Counted from the stretch's first letter, positions 20,906 to 32,607 are shown. The stretch is 64,000 nt of DNA from Dipylidium caninum (GCA_017562135.1 QEYB01001105.1:1-64000), one strand, 5' to 3'. The notes: generated by a model from the letters alone, not told the origin. Numbers and translations are program-made.

Positions 20906-21606
20906 GTCGACGTGCTTCTCCGTGTTGCCATGGCCTCGCTTTTATAGGGGAGGTTGGCGGTAAAGCGGCACACTGGGCACCTCGTGGAGGGTGAGCGTTT
21001 CGTGGTCTGCTGTATCGACACAAGCAGTCGACCCAGTTCACGTCGCCGTGCAAACCGCGGTGCGGTGGCCACCCAGGTATGGCAACAATCAACAGTTTTC
21101 GCTGTAATGTAGTTGTTGTGGTAGTCCTCCTGGTTAAACGCGAATGATTGTCTTCCGGTGGTAAATCTCCCCTATCGTCTGCAAGTGGCTCCCTATGACA
21201 GGCCACGTAGACGCACTAGCATCTTCCTCCCTTCTTGTCAGAAACAGCCATTTGATGGTGTCTGAGTGGCGTTTCGCAACGTGTCTTTCATCGCCTGTGG
21301 CATTCCGCTTCGCAACTGCATCTGCCTGTCGGTCAGAAGTCAATCCCGCATGAGGAAACTGACAACAAGCTGAAGGTCACAATGCAGCCTGTCTCTTCTC
21401 CTGAAGGCGGGACGTTGGTGGTGGTGAGATCATGGAGCTTCATGATTATCCCCACCGCGGGGAAGAAGCAGACTGTTGTCTCACCTTCAGCCAGTTTGCC
21501 GTTTCCTCTTGTCGCAATTGACATCTGACCGACGTGCTTCGTGTGCATCAGCGACCTCTGGAGAAGGACACGCTTTCGTGGGCGGAAGAGAGAGGAGCGA
21601 GGCACT

Positions 21607-21904
21607 TCAAGACGTGTTGTACTCTCCCCTCCAACCAGACCAAATATCGGACTGAACAGAGTCCGCGGATCCCACGGACGAAAGAGCGGCTGCAGCATCC
21701 CACGTTTGTGGTGGCAAGTCAGACGGCATGCGAGTTTTGGTTGTCCAAAGCGTCAAAACAAGTTGACAATACGTGGAGAAGAACGGTGCCTCCGTCGTGC
21801 CCGACTGCAGTGCAGCGAAAGACACGAAGTGGAGTAGAATCATCATTTGCAAAAGTACAGGGAGGAAGGGCTGGGCAATGTCAAACGGAGATGTGTAAAA
21901 GCAT
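21607..21904 (-). pseudogene. Cysteine-type ORF family G, copy G3
   Basis: The ATG at 21,904 is followed by an early TGA. The internal MMILLHFVS start is kept, but an extra base in CGAAAGACACG shifts the frame and the cysteine region is lost, although the end GEYNTS returns in frame. The upstream TATAAA is mutated to TTGTAAAG. Confidence 0.4.
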
Positions 21905-22259
21905 TACAAGTTCATCGGCACTGCAGAGTGCACAAGGCACGAAGGGAAGGAAGTGCGTCTTTACAACAGGGTGCCCCGGAGAGCCCCGGAGAAGAGCCCT
22001 CGTCGACGTCTACTTAACAGGCCTCATTCTCGGAGGCACCGCTTCGCCCATCTCCACTCAAGGCACTGGCACCAACACTCGGGTAAGAAGGAATCATCGC
22101 AGTGCTGCTCACCAACTCCCCTCCTGTCCGCCAGCAGTCAAGTTTTCCACACGACTCTCTCGGGGATGGCAAAGCAGTTGGTTCGACATTCACTGGCAGA
22201 GTGCGGTGTTGTGTGAGCTTTTAGTGCATGAGTTTGGGGATTCTTTAGTGTACCGTGCG

Positions 22260-22440
22260 GTTTAGTGCATTGCTCATCGTCAACGCGTGTGGTTCCGTTG
22301 GGCGAACAAGTGGCTTTCTGTGGTGGTTTGTTGCAAACTGAAGCCACTCAACATTTTCTACACTGCCAACGCTGAGCTTCCAACCACCTGAGGAGGCTTT
22401 CACGCCCATCATGTTAGTCTCCGCTCATCACGCGAACCAT
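22260..22440 (+). other. Mosaic patch differing from copy II
   Basis: Copies I and II are nearly identical on both sides, but here copy I matches 12,470-12,650 and 57,470-57,650. Copy II has about 290 bp of dissimilar sequence (39,800-40,090). This points to gene conversion or unequal exchange. No gene is seen. Confidence 0.6.
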
Positions 22441-22508
22441 CGTAATGAGACTAGGACATCAGGCACTTTTCTGCCTTTGGGCTGCCTCCATATCGTCTAA
22501 GCTGATGT

Positions 22509-22546
22509 CACACACACACACAAACACACACACACACAGCACACAC
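22509..22546 (+). repeat. (CA)n microsatellite, copy I
   Basis: CA repeat with one AAA interruption, following GATGTCA. At 12,728 and 57,717 the same GATGTCACACA leads directly into the inverted-repeat boundary instead. Confidence 0.85.
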
Positions 22547-23296
22547 TGTTAACGCAGAATCGCGTCTCTGCCACAATAGCCCTCGAGAATTGCACGTTGA
22601 CCCTCAAATGAGGCAAGCTAGTTGCATTTGCCTCACGAAGGGTATCTCGAGGCACTCAGTCTCATCATGTGCTTCAGATGTTCCACCGGTCTCTCTACGA
22701 ATGTTGAGACCGTGAGAGACCGCTTGTTCATGTAGGAAATAACTTACTCTGGCGCATGTCTTCATCCCCACTTCCCAGTTCACGTCACTTCGTTCACTTC
22801 AGCAGGCGCCGCACTTCTCAGTTGACAATGAATGTTACCGGAAGGAGGTGAGCCCCACCAAGACGCAGTGAATTGGCCTGAGCCTCGACACCCAACTGTC
22901 CTTCCCACCACGTATTAGCGCTTCTCCCGAGCAGCAGTGGTACAACTAACATCGCCATTTGAGTTGCTCAGCGAAACCGTGGAACACAGCCATATCGCTA
23001 GAAGGTGCCGCATGAGAACCCGGTGCAAGTGAAGAGGGTCACGAGTTTATTTGGCAGTGTTTCGTGTGGTGGACGGGACTGGGAGCCTGAACAGCATTCC
23101 GATGACTCGTAATTACCCGAGTGTTGCGTGCGAGTGCCTTTGAGTGGTGATGGCGAAGCGGAGCTCGGAGGATGAGGCCTGTTGAGCAGACGTCGATGAG
23201 TGCTGCTCTGTGGGGCACCCTGATATAAAGGCGCAGCTCCTTCCCTCCGCGTCACTCGTCGTACGCTGAGCACTCTGCGGGGCCCATGCAGCCGTG

Positions 23297-23586
23297 ATGC
23301 TCGCACATCTCCACTCGACATTCCTAAGCCCTTCGTCCTTGTACTTTCCCAACTGATGTTTCTACTCCACTTCTTGTCTTCGCTGCACTGCAGTCGGGCA
23401 CGACGGAGGCACCGTTCTTCTCCACGTATTGTCAACTTGTTTGACGCTGTGGACAACCAACTCGCATGCCGTCTGACTTGCCCACCACAACGTGGGATGC
23501 TGCAGCCGCTCCTTCGTCCGTGGGATCTCGACTCTGCTCAGTCCGATATTTGGTCTGGTTGGAGGGGAGAGTACAACACGTCTTGA
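23297..23586 (+). pseudogene. Cysteine-type ORF family G, copy G4
   Basis: The TATAAA box is intact near 23,223. The first ATG (23,297) is frameshifted by one base. From the second ATG (23,356) a 76-residue frame runs through MFLLHFLSSLHCSRARRRHR and FDAVDNQLACRLTC. An extra C then changes HHNVGCCS to PPQRGMLQ, a second indel restores frame, and it ends SGWRGEYNTS. Either a pseudogene or a two-error copy of an intact gene. Confidence 0.35.
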
Positions 23587-24137
23587 AGTGCCTCGTTCCT
23601 CTCTCTTCAGCCCACGAAAGCGTGTCCTTCTCCAGAGGTCGCTGATGCAGGCGAAGCCACGTCGGTCAGATGTCAATTCCGGCACTTACGTAACGGCGAA
23701 CAGTCTGCTTCTTCCCCGGAGACGTGTAGGCGCTTTGCCGTCTGATACGCGTGGTATTCTGCCACGGAGGTGATGAGAATCAACAAGCTCTCTGGTCTGT
23801 CTTCCACCCATCCCACATTCAGGAGAAGAGACAGGCTGCGGTGTCACCTTCAACCTGTTGCCTCCTTACCTCATGCCGGAACTGACATCTGAACGACGGG
23901 CAGTTTCAGTGGCGAGGTGAATGTCACAGACGATGAGAGACACGTTCCCTTAACGCCTCTCAGACATCGTCATGTAACAGGTGTTGTACTTTTCCACTTG
24001 ATGCTTCTACTGTAACTGTGACTGTTGATTGTTACAATACCCGGTTAGTCCGGCGACGTGAACTGGGTCGACTGCTTGTGCCGACAAAGCAGACCACGAA
24101 ACGCTCACCCTCCACGAGGGGTCCAGTCAACCTCTCC

Positions 24138-24226
24138 TATAAAAGCGAGGCCATGGCAACACGAAGGAAGACGTCGACATGAGCCTTCTGGCCCTGTTCC
24201 TTCTCTTTCTCCTTCTCTCCTCGTAA
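24138..24226 (+). pseudogene. Secreted-peptide family class F, copy F1 (signal peptide only)
   Basis: TATAAAAG (24,138-24,145) and ATG (24,179) are intact, and the frame reads MSLLALFLLFLLLSS and stops at TAA (24,224-24,226). It shares the 8-bp expansion with class D. Downstream the family tail is absent, replaced by sequence beginning ATGGTTGCATATTCC. Part of the promoter (CGCTTTACCG) is deleted relative to F2. Confidence 0.45.
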
Positions 24227-24819
24227 GTAATGCCGATACCTGCTCGATGCCGCCAACTTCATGGTTGCATATTCCTTGTCCTACTTGGATGCCTATGTGG
24301 CTGGTGGGGATGCGACAACAAGACCATTTCAATGATTGTCTTCCGGTGGTAAATCTCCCCTATCGTCTGCAAGTGGCTCCTATGACAGGCCACGTAGACG
24401 CACTAGCATCTCCTCCCTTCTTGTCAGAAACAGCCATTTGATGGTGTCTGAGTTTCATCGTGTCTTTCATCGCCTGTGGCATTCGCTTCGCAACTGCATC
24501 TGCCTGTCGGTCAGAAGTCAATCCTCGTCAGCGGATGCGAGAGACTTTTAATGGTGAATTCTCCCCTATCGTCTGCAATTGGCTCGTCATGATAGGCACA
24601 TGACGGATTCAAGTCGACCGTAGCGATCGCCGGCTGGCGTCAAGAGAGAATCACTGGCTCATGAGGGAGACCACTTGACATTTCTCAATTACAAAGCCTC
24701 CACCCAAACCACCCCCAAATTGTACAGGCAAATGCCTCCACGGGCTACCAATTGTGTCATTTTACTACAAACCTCTCCTATGAAAGCAACCTCATCGCGT
24801 CACGAGGAAAGACGTCGAA

Positions 24820-24996
24820 ATAAACTTTGCGGCCCTGTTCCTTTTTTTCCTCCTCGTAGGTGACACTGCTCGGTGCCGCTAAATTTCAAAAACTTCCATA
24901 GCGCCCGTAGGAGGATGCCGGAGCGAGAACGATGCTCGGTGCAGCCTTCGGGGGAAGATGGAAAGAGCCAACGCACTCGGCCTCGCTCTGATGTAA
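24820..24996 (+). pseudogene. Secreted-peptide family class E, copy E2
   Basis: As E1: TATGAAAG (24,779-24,786) and ATA for the start codon (24,820). It differs from E1 by single-base changes in T and G runs. Confidence 0.5.
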
Positions 24997-25826
24997 CTCC
25001 CTTTTGATAGACATGCAAACTTTTCACGTTCCATTGGGTGGCCCCACCCTTGTTCCCTCCTCCTCTTCACTCGCCTTGAGGAGTTAGCAACGCATGTACA
25101 ATCATGAGCTCTCGTTAGGTGAGGGAATTTTTTAAGACCACGCTGGAGGCTTAAGCGTCGGAGTTAGTGGTAGGTCTACGTACAACTGTGTGAGTGCCGT
25201 CCACGGTCGGAGGCGACATTCTGCTCTGATAGCATCCCTTGCGCTTGGCAAATAGAGTGGAGAACCCGATCGGACCAATTGCTGTCGGACAACATGGGAG
25301 AGGCGCTAAGACGTGGTAGGACTGGCCCCTTCCGGTTAATATTCATTGCAGCTGAGAAGTGTGGAAGCTGCTGGAGCAAACCAAAGCGACGTGAACTGGG
25401 GAAGCGGGGAAGAGGGCTTGACGAAGAGTAAGATGATCGTCTTCTCTGCCTAGCACAGTACTTTTGGTCGCAATAAGAGTCTAACCTGTTGTCCTCGAGT
25501 CACTGGAGTGCAATGGGAGCGTGCAGAGGCCGCGACAATGCTACTGCCGATATGACTGTGACTGACACAAACACCGATTTGAAGCAGCCACGTGGCTTTC
25601 GAGTCAGAACAACTTTCTGCAGGGAGGTAGGCCGAAGTGAGATCATTTGGCCACTTGGCGTCGTCAGGGCTGTCTGTGGACTGACGCGCTCTTCCGCTGA
25701 TCATACGAGAGTAATGTCGTCTAGACAGTCTAAGACAAGGTAGATGGGAGAGGACAGAGTGTCCATGTGGTCGTCTTCCAGTCAGTCCGCCCTCCCCTTA
25801 GCACTCGAGTCTTCATGCGATCCTCG

Positions 25827-25862
25827 TATCCGCATCCGCATCCTCATCCGCATCCGCATCCA
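25827..25862 (+). repeat. (CCGCAT)n microsatellite, copy I
   Basis: Same repeat as 14,095-14,128, with an extra C at the end. Confidence 0.8.
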
Positions 25863-26029
25863 CCAATCCAAAGATTATAGACGACAGGTGACATCTTGAG
25901 AGATGAATAGAAAGCTGGATGGACCGTTCCCATCTGCCTGGGTAGATGCAAGAACACCTAAAGGGGAGGAAAGGCTTGGTGGAAGGACTGAGTACAATTG
26001 TCTAGGTGCCGTCCACAGCCGCCTGAGTA

Positions 26030-26334
26030 CTATGTCGGTCGGAGGCGATATTCTGCTCTGATAGCATCCGTTGGTGTGTGCGTGATGCGCTAAAAACCAA
26101 GGCCTCCCCAGCGCGAGTAGAGAAATAACCGGTTTTTTGGCAGTCCACTTAAGTTACTAGACATACATTAAGGGCAACAATTAGATGCCAGTTCGTTCCA
26201 CTGCTATTCTCGCTTCTTGCTTCCGTTGGGAAGAAGAAGTCAGAGTCGGTGGCAACCACCATGAGAGGTCGCTGTGATTGACAATAACGAATCATGCGGC
26301 ATGCCACACCAACACTAAATCCGCATCGGTCCAT
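26030..26334 (-). pseudogene. ORF-H, copy I, frameshifted
   Basis: It matches the MDRCGF-led part of ORF-H at 14,295-14,600. Loss of one base near 26,159 (CTAGACAT for CTAGGACAT) truncates the frame. Confidence 0.3.
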
Positions 26335-26820
26335 TTTGAGTTTAAGTTTAAGTGGAGCGGCGTGGCACGTGTTTCGTGAGCTCCAGGCGCTCACCGAAAT
26401 GCAAATGCATGCTGCTGTCTGTAAAGTTTAGATTCTAAGCTCACTTGACAATATTAATGGCATTCAGATCATTCTGCCTCAAGAAGCCTCCTACCACCTC
26501 GGCAGATGAAGATTTTCGTGGCTGATTGCAATCCTGCATCAAGTAAACTAGCATGTCTCGTTGACCTGGGTCGCTTCGCCTTTAGCCAGAACGATGCTGT
26601 TTGACAGCCCAATGACAGCAGAACATGCACACACGCCAGTTGTTTTGTCGCCCTCATCAGCAAAGCCGAAATGTGTGGATTGTTGCACCACGTGGTGGTC
26701 ACCTCACCGAGACCAAGCTAGAAATGTGAACTGGACCGTCGACTTGCCGCGACAGAGCAGAGAACGAGGCGGTGACCCTCCAAGTGCTATTCAATTTTCC
26801 ACTCTGCCGACAAACTCTCC

Positions 26821-26828
26821 TATAAAAG
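26821..26828 (+). promoter_or_regulatory. TATA box of A2
   Basis: TATAAAAG, 45 bp before the ATG. The upstream promoter is identical to that of A1. Confidence 0.55.
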
Positions 26829-26865
26829 CGACTTCATGGCAGCACGAACGAAGACAGACGTTGAC

Positions 26866-27063
26866 ATGCACTTTGTGGCCCTCTTTCTTCTCTTTCTCCT
26901 CGCGAGTGCCACTGATGCCTGCTTGGGGGGCAGACGTGTGAGGGTCTCCTCCAGAGCGGATGATTCTGGTGAAGGAAGGAGGATGGTGGAGGGAGGAAGA
27001 CGCTCGGCGCACCACTCGAGGGAGATGGAAACCGTCAGCATACTCGGCTCTGCCTTGATGTAA
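26866..27063 (+). CDS. Secreted peptide precursor, class A, copy A2
   Basis: 65 residues, identical to A1 except residue 17 (Asp for His, giving ATDA before Cys19). TATA, ATG and frame are intact. About 11 bp after the stop codon the sequence departs from A1: the AATAAA position now reads ATTAACAC, and the whole 3-prime flank is a diverged version. The gene may use another poly(A) signal or be poorly expressed. None is seen within about 150 bp. Confidence 0.5.
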   Translation: MHFVALFLLFLLASATDACLGGRRVRVSSRADDSGEGRRMVEGGRRSAHHSREMETVSILGSALM

Positions 27064-27689
27064 TTACTCCCCTGATACACATTCAATCTATTCACCTTCG
27101 TGTGCTTCTTATTAACACATGCTCGCAGTGGTCTTGCGTTTTCAGTGTATTTTGGCCAAATCGGCGGGAAGGACGAAGTTATTCAGACTGTTACATGTTT
27201 TTAGAAACTTATTCACTAACAGTTGTGAGTAAATTTCCTCGCCTCACTTCAAATCATCGCACAGAGTGCGGAGTGAATGTAGGAGAAGCATGATAAGAGG
27301 CAACTTCTCGGTTGTTTCACTAGTTGCGTCGAGCCGACTCCTGTCCACGTGTCGGTGTGTGCCATTGAGTCGCAGCGATTGTGAGTTGAAGTAGGTCCGA
27401 AGGGGCGTGTCAATTGAGTCAGGACCCGACTCGCGTCCTCGTTGTTTTGCGCGTCTAAAAGCCAAACAATGTCATGTCGATGCCACTACTCTGTTGAAGG
27501 AAATAAGTGCGATGAATCGAATTTGTTCCACAGCGTCAAGTAGGTGCCCACTCTACACGTCTTGGGTCAGTGAGGATGCGCAGGCGGTGGAATTCGACAT
27601 GCATAGTTGTTTCAACCACGGAGGGTGCTCGGAAATAAGCCGGTCACTTTCAGACGGAGGCATGGAATGTGGGATAAAGTAACAAAGTG

Positions 27690-28130
27690 GGACAGCAGGT
27701 GATAGCAAATGGGATTTATTAGGTTGGTAACAATGAAACTGGCGTTATTTAATAGTCTAAAGCAAAAAGCGTAATATTTCCCCTTTTTTATTACAATCAA
27801 GCGAAATAATTCCCATTGACATTTATAATTTTCAGCTACCCGTTTGGTCATGCATGTCGTTTTGGAAAAATCTACACCTTTAGAGTAATAAGCAACTGCA
27901 GATTTTTTGATAGTGACATATTTTGGTTTTAAAATTATTACTTATTTATCTAAAAGTGATGGTTTGTAGCAGGAACACAGGATGAATGCGGGGAATATTG
28001 TAATATTTCGAGATATAGACATTCGTTAGAGCTTTACGTATCTGCCTTTCGTCGTCATGTATTAATTTAGCGACCCGCCGATTGAGCACTGCTGACAAAT
28101 TTTTCTCTATAAGTTTCTTTTCATGCACCG
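27690..28130 (-). other. A+T-rich island with an ATG-less open frame
   Basis: Base composition is clearly richer in A and T than the rest. The minus strand carries a 60-codon open frame (27,946-28,128) with IEKNLSAVLNRRVAKLIHDD and ALTNVYISKYYNIPRI, rich in Ile, Asn and Lys. It has no ATG, only a GTG after a TAA. The same frame is at 45,593-45,775. It may be an exon or pseudogene fragment of foreign origin. Not recognised. Confidence 0.3.
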
Positions 28131-30793
28131 CATCAGTTTAAGCCACATTGAGACTCCGCCGCTGTTCTGTTTCAGATCTATGTGAAAAGAAGTAACGGGA
28201 TCAGTGCTTGAGAATTTCCCCATGTGATGGCCATAATTTCCTTTTGATGAAGACTCCACTCCACACCAGGATGCGGCCAAAAAACTCAGTCCAACTGCCT
28301 GAATCCACCTTCACTCCCAGAAATGCTGCGTTGACCCAGGGTTCAGCAGTTACCACCAGGCCTCCACCCCAATGCTTTCTCACTTCTACATCGTCATTTA
28401 TGTAGGCTCACCCTTGCCAAGTAGACCTTGACGCCAGCAAAAAACGCTTCTGTGAGAGCGCTGACAGATAACTCACTTTAATTGGCACAAATGTCTGTCG
28501 TTAGCGCACTTAGTTGTGAGAGATGGGAATGAAATCGGTCTCAGAGAAATAAGGCCACCACAGTATTTCACTCCACGTCACGTCAAAGAGCTGCATAAAC
28601 TGCCCAGAATGGCTGCATCGAGGCCTTTAACTGCTAGTGCCGGTGCAGCTTTTGCGGGTGTTGTGTAAGAACGGTTGAGGCAACAGCCGCACGGTAACTG
28701 CGTCTAACTCGTTCTAATAATTGAATCAGGATTGCCCCACTGGCACTGCATTTCCGTCATTTCCTTGTCTCATGCTAGGAACTGAATGCTGACTTGAAAC
28801 GTGGACATTGCAGCAGATGCGAGTGAGCTGGTTAAGAGAATATGGCAATACTAAAATTTATGCGTAGGTCGAGACATTGAACTGCGAAGACTTAAGGGTT
28901 TGGTTGCAGAGTGCAGTCGTGGACATAAGGGAAAATGAACTCCACTTGTGGCAGCAGTTGTCGAACACACCTGCAAAAGATGCAATTTGCCGAAAGGAGT
29001 ACACCCTCAAAGGTGAAGCCGAGGGAAATGGGAGAATGCAGCAATGAACAGCCGGCTTTAACCACTTATGGCTCCTCAGCTCGATTCGTATGGAAAATGT
29101 CGAGAGCGACCTGCCCGAGGCAGGCGAAATTGTCTTCTGCCGCCTCCCTCGAACCTGCACGGCGGGTGCACAGACTGAGCCGAAGACAGTCGCCAACCAT
29201 TTTGTATCACAGGGCCGCCCGTGGCTGTCTCTCGGCACACCGAGTTATGTAGAGTGCGGCAACTCCGCCAGTGTCGCAGTGGCGGATGTTTGCATCTCTG
29301 CTGGGCACTAACCCAGTCGACCGTCCGTAACACCTTCGGCGTATCTGCATCAGAGCGGCTGTTGAGGCGGGTGGCAAGACATGAGGCAGAGCATTGGAAA
29401 CATCGGCGGTGGGAGAAGGAGTCACGCATTATAACAGCAGCACAAGGGTTGTTGAATACGCAGTTGCAGACAGACTATGAAGTTTGCGCGGAAGAAGTAA
29501 ACTTTGGAAATTCTCCCACCAATCATAAATCATCCGGTTATTTTGCTCATCCGCTGACTTATTTGGCGTGGAATGACTGTTCTACGCACTCCCGGGCAGG
29601 TTGTTTCAAACGGAACATCGAGCGACTTTAAAAATGGGCTGAAGAAGAGGAGTACAAACCCACGACACGTAGGCTGCAGTTTACATGGGTTGAGGAAATG
29701 AGAGGAAGTTTGTCGTGCTTCTCAGATTGCCTTCCACCACAAATTTCGTCCTCCAGTTATGAAGCAGTGAAATTTATTTGGTGCACTGAAAGTCCTCCCA
29801 CATTCCACCATCACCTTTCCGAGGACAGCAAAGTAGACTTTTGCTCCAAACAAAACTGCTATGCTAGGCAGAGGAGGAGAGCATCTCACTCTGCGTCAAG
29901 CCTTCTTCCCCACTTCCCAGTTCACGTCACTTGGTTCGCTTCAGCAGGCGCCCGCACTTCTCAGTTTGACAATGAATGTTACCGGAAGGAGGTGAGCCCC
30001 ACCAAGACGCAGTGAATTGGCCTGAGCCTCGACACCCAACTGTCCTTCCACCACGTATTAGCGCTTCTCCCGAGCAGCAGTGGTACAACTAACATCGCCA
30101 TTTGAGTTGCTCAGCGAAACCGTGGAACACAGCCATATCGCTAGAAGGTGCCGCATGAGTACCCGGTGCAAGTGAAGAGGGTCGAGAGTGTTCCCCTACT
30201 CCAGGCAGGGGTGATAGTATTCAAGTATAGTTGGGGGAAAATGGGGCAGTCCTACTGCAAGTCCTTACGCTCACTGATGTCTGCTACCGAGACAATGCAA
30301 ACCTCTTGATGAAAACTGCACTTCAGATGGCCTACGCAGACTTTCATTGGACCAGACTCTCTTAGGCTCAGGTGGAAGAATGTTGGCAGGCTCGACAAAG
30401 ACCCTTAGGCGGATCACTGTGGGATGCTTCGAAGCAGTATGCACTCCTGCAGTGGCTACTCCTCACGCCACCAAAAGTCTCTTTCTTCCTCTGCCACAAG
30501 TTAATGAAACTGATGGCCTTGACATAGGCCTCACATAGGAGCCGATTTGGCTTGAGATGTGGCGTCGGGGTAGACTGCAAAGTCCTTAAGGTCAGTGGAT
30601 GGTGAGTCGACGGTGCCGAAGGTGGGCAGTCGGAAATTTGTCAGAAAAGTTCCTCTTTACGCCCGGTAATAAAGGGATTGCGCAAGCTGTGCGGGCACAT
30701 TGTCCTTCCCTTGAGTCTCCACGTAGCGGCAGGAGAAGTACTTCTCCCCAGTGGGTGCCTGACCGAGACGGTCTGCACTAGGATGGATTGGTA

Positions 30794-30833
30794 AGGGCGG
30801 GGGAGGGGCAGGGGGAGGGCGAGGGGGAGGGGG
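30794..30833 (+). other. G-rich tract, copy I
   Basis: Consecutive runs of three or more G with one-base loops, fitting an intramolecular quadruplex pattern. Confidence 0.5.
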
Positions 30834-31318
30834 ATCTGAGAACCTGCATTACGACTCGCCTTCGCAGCATTTCCTCGTGCCTACGTTGCTGCGTGTGCGC
30901 TGATCATTGCTTCAGTTGGACTCCACCCCTGGCAGACAATTTTCAAACACGGCCTTTTAATGCCATGCGTCTGCGATCACTGCATCACAACATCATCCGC
31001 GACGACTCGCGTACCCGACGCGCATGAGGGCGGACTGGCGGAGATAAAGGCGTCGTGCCTGCAGTCGGATAGAATACCGCGGTCTTCTTCTCTCGGAGAA
31101 CACGGCTCATGCGAGCACACTGGTCAACGAGGCTGCCTTCAAATGAGCATCGGAAGGAACAGTCAACCTCGGCATACTTCGGCATTTTCCTCCGACCGGT
31201 GATTCCTACTTACGCGAGCGCTGTGCGAGTGCCGTTGAGTGGTGATGGCGAAGCGGAGCTCGGAGGATGAGGCCTGTTGAGCAGACGTCGATGAGTGCTG
31301 CTCTGTGGGGCACCCTGA

Positions 31319-31324
31319 TATAAA
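31319..31324 (+). promoter_or_regulatory. TATA box of G5
   Basis: TATAAA within GATATAAAGGCGC, 73 bp before the main ATG. It is also intact before G2, G4, G7, G8 and G9, and mutated before G3, G6 and G10. Confidence 0.4.
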
Positions 31325-31391
31325 GGCGCAGCTCCTTCCCTCCGCGTCACTCGTCGTACGCTGAGCACTCTGCGGGGCCCATGCAGCCGTG

Positions 31392-31631
31392 ATGCTTCGC
31401 ACATCTCCACTCGACATTCCTAAGCCCTTCCTCCCTGTACTTTCCCAACTGATGTTTCTACTCCACTTCTTGTCTTCGCTGCACTGCAGTCGGGCACGAC
31501 GGAGGCACCGTTCTTCTCCACGTATTGTCAACTTGTTTGACGCTTTGGACAACCAACTCGCATGCCGTCTGACTTGCCACCACAACGTGGGATGCTGCAG
31601 CCACTCCTTCGTCCGCGGCACCCACGACTAA
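31392..31631 (+). CDS. Candidate secreted cysteine-containing protein, family G, copy G5
   Basis: 79 residues from the ATG at 31,392. The start MLRTSPLDIPKPFLPVLSQL runs into MFLLHFLSSLHCS, which together could form a signal peptide. RARRRHR follows, a strong basic cleavage site, then IVNLFDALDNQLACRLTC and HHNVGCCSHSF: Cys-x3-Cys-x5-Cys-Cys. A three-codon upstream ORF (ATG CAG CCG TGA at 31,381) overlaps the start as TGATG. The end (GTHD) differs from G7, G9 and G10, which read on to SGWRGEYNTS. No AATAAA is seen nearby. Not recognised; a chance frame remains possible. Confidence 0.35.
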   Translation: MLRTSPLDIPKPFLPVLSQLMFLLHFLSSLHCSRARRRHRSSPRIVNLFDALDNQLACRLTCHHNVGCCSHSFVRGTHD

Positions 31632-31641
31632 TTCCAAACCG

Positions 31642-32274
31642 ATGCTTGATCTAGTTCGAGTACTCAACGCCTTGAGGTGCCTCGCTCCTCTCGCTTCAGC
31701 CCACAAACCGCGTGCTCCCTCAGAGATTGGTGGAGCAGGCGAAGCGCAACCGGGCGGAGTAGACCGCCTCCGCCCCGTCGATCAGATGTCAATTGCGGCA
31801 CAAAGTGATCGGCAGCGAGTTGAATTGACAACACGACCTGCCTCTCTCCCAGCGACGTGGGGCAAACTGCCCAACATGATATTCTGCCTCTGTGGTGAGG
31901 AAGTGATCATACACTCTGGTTTGCCCTCCTTCACCATTCCCCATGGCGGCAAGAGGCAGGCCGTACTGTCGCCTTCATCCCGCTGCAGGCTACCTCATGC
32001 CGCGGTTGCTTCAGATCGACGGGCAGTTGCAGTCGTGAGGCCAATGCCACAGACAATGAGAGACACCGTCGGAAACGCCACTCAGACACCATCAAATGCC
32101 AGCTTTTGGCAAGAAAGGAGGAGGTGCTCGTCCTTCACCTTAGCACATCATTCGCAGTTAAGTGCACCGTTAAACGCAGTGCAGTCGTTGAGACCGCAAC
32201 CACCAGCTCTATTTTCACAGGCCGCATGCGACTCCGCGCTCCTTCGCCTCCGCCGACGGAGGTCTCGCGACTGA
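31642..32274 (+). other. Long ORF (210 codons) upstream of C3
   Basis: ATG-led, beginning MLDLVRVLNALRCLAPLASA, which looks signal-like, and ending at the TGA inside the conserved element GACTGAGAGAAATTCTG. The copy at 49,205-49,921 stays open but changes frame for about 25 codons in the middle. The copies at 842-1,828 and 5,770-7,074 are broken, and the start is not conserved. I judge it a chance frame over promoter-distal sequence. Confidence 0.25.
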
Positions 32275-32285
32275 GAGAAATTCTG
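32271..32285 (+). promoter_or_regulatory. Conserved upstream element of C3
   Basis: CTGAGAGAAATTCTG, ending 282 bp before the TATA box at 32,567-32,574. The spacing is the same in C4 (element 49,918-49,932, TATA 50,214-50,221). Confidence 0.4.
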
Positions 32286-32607
32286 CCTCATTGCACCAGC
32301 TTGTCCCCCTGACTTGAACGGCGTCGCCTTTGACCTAAACGAGGCTCTTTGCTAGCAAAACAACCACGTCATATGCACATGCGCCTCTGACCCGCCGATC
32401 TGTTCGTCAAAGTGAGAGTTGTCGATTCTTACAATGCCTGGTGGTCACCACACCGCGGTTTGCATGGCGACGGGAACTGCGTCGACTGCCTGTGCCGACA
32501 GAGGCGAGCACAATGCGGTCTCTCTCCACGTGGTGGCCGGTCTGCCACTCTACCACCAACCTCTCCTATAAAAGCGACTTCATGGCAGCACGAAGAAAAA
32601 CGTCGAC

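Larger units (their letters stand above)
27064..31318. other. Spacer between A2 and G5
   Basis: No confident gene in about 4.2 kb. It starts with a diverged family 3-prime flank (to about 27,400), then an A+T-rich island (27,690-28,130). After that comes a stretch (28,860-30,590) that exists inverted at 2,881-4,550. The plus-strand frames of 61-136 codons around 29,221-30,015 are broken in the sister copies. Confidence 0.45.

Noticed and set aside
21534..22265. 243-codon plus-strand frame
   Set aside because: It is the longest frame in the window, but it runs antisense over pseudogene G3 and is broken at 39,079-39,785 and 56,743-57,419.
29830..30020. Diverged block with a shared frame containing HLTLRQA and SQFTSLG in two distant copies
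   Set aside because: Differences to 13,600-13,740 (complement) fall on all codon positions, and the block contains the promoter-type GACGTGAACTGGG, so a promoter relic is more likely than an exon.
31642..32274. 210-codon frame upstream of C3 with a signal-like start
   Set aside because: The start is not conserved at C1 and C2, the copy at 49,205 shifts frame for about 25 codons, and it ends inside a conserved promoter element.
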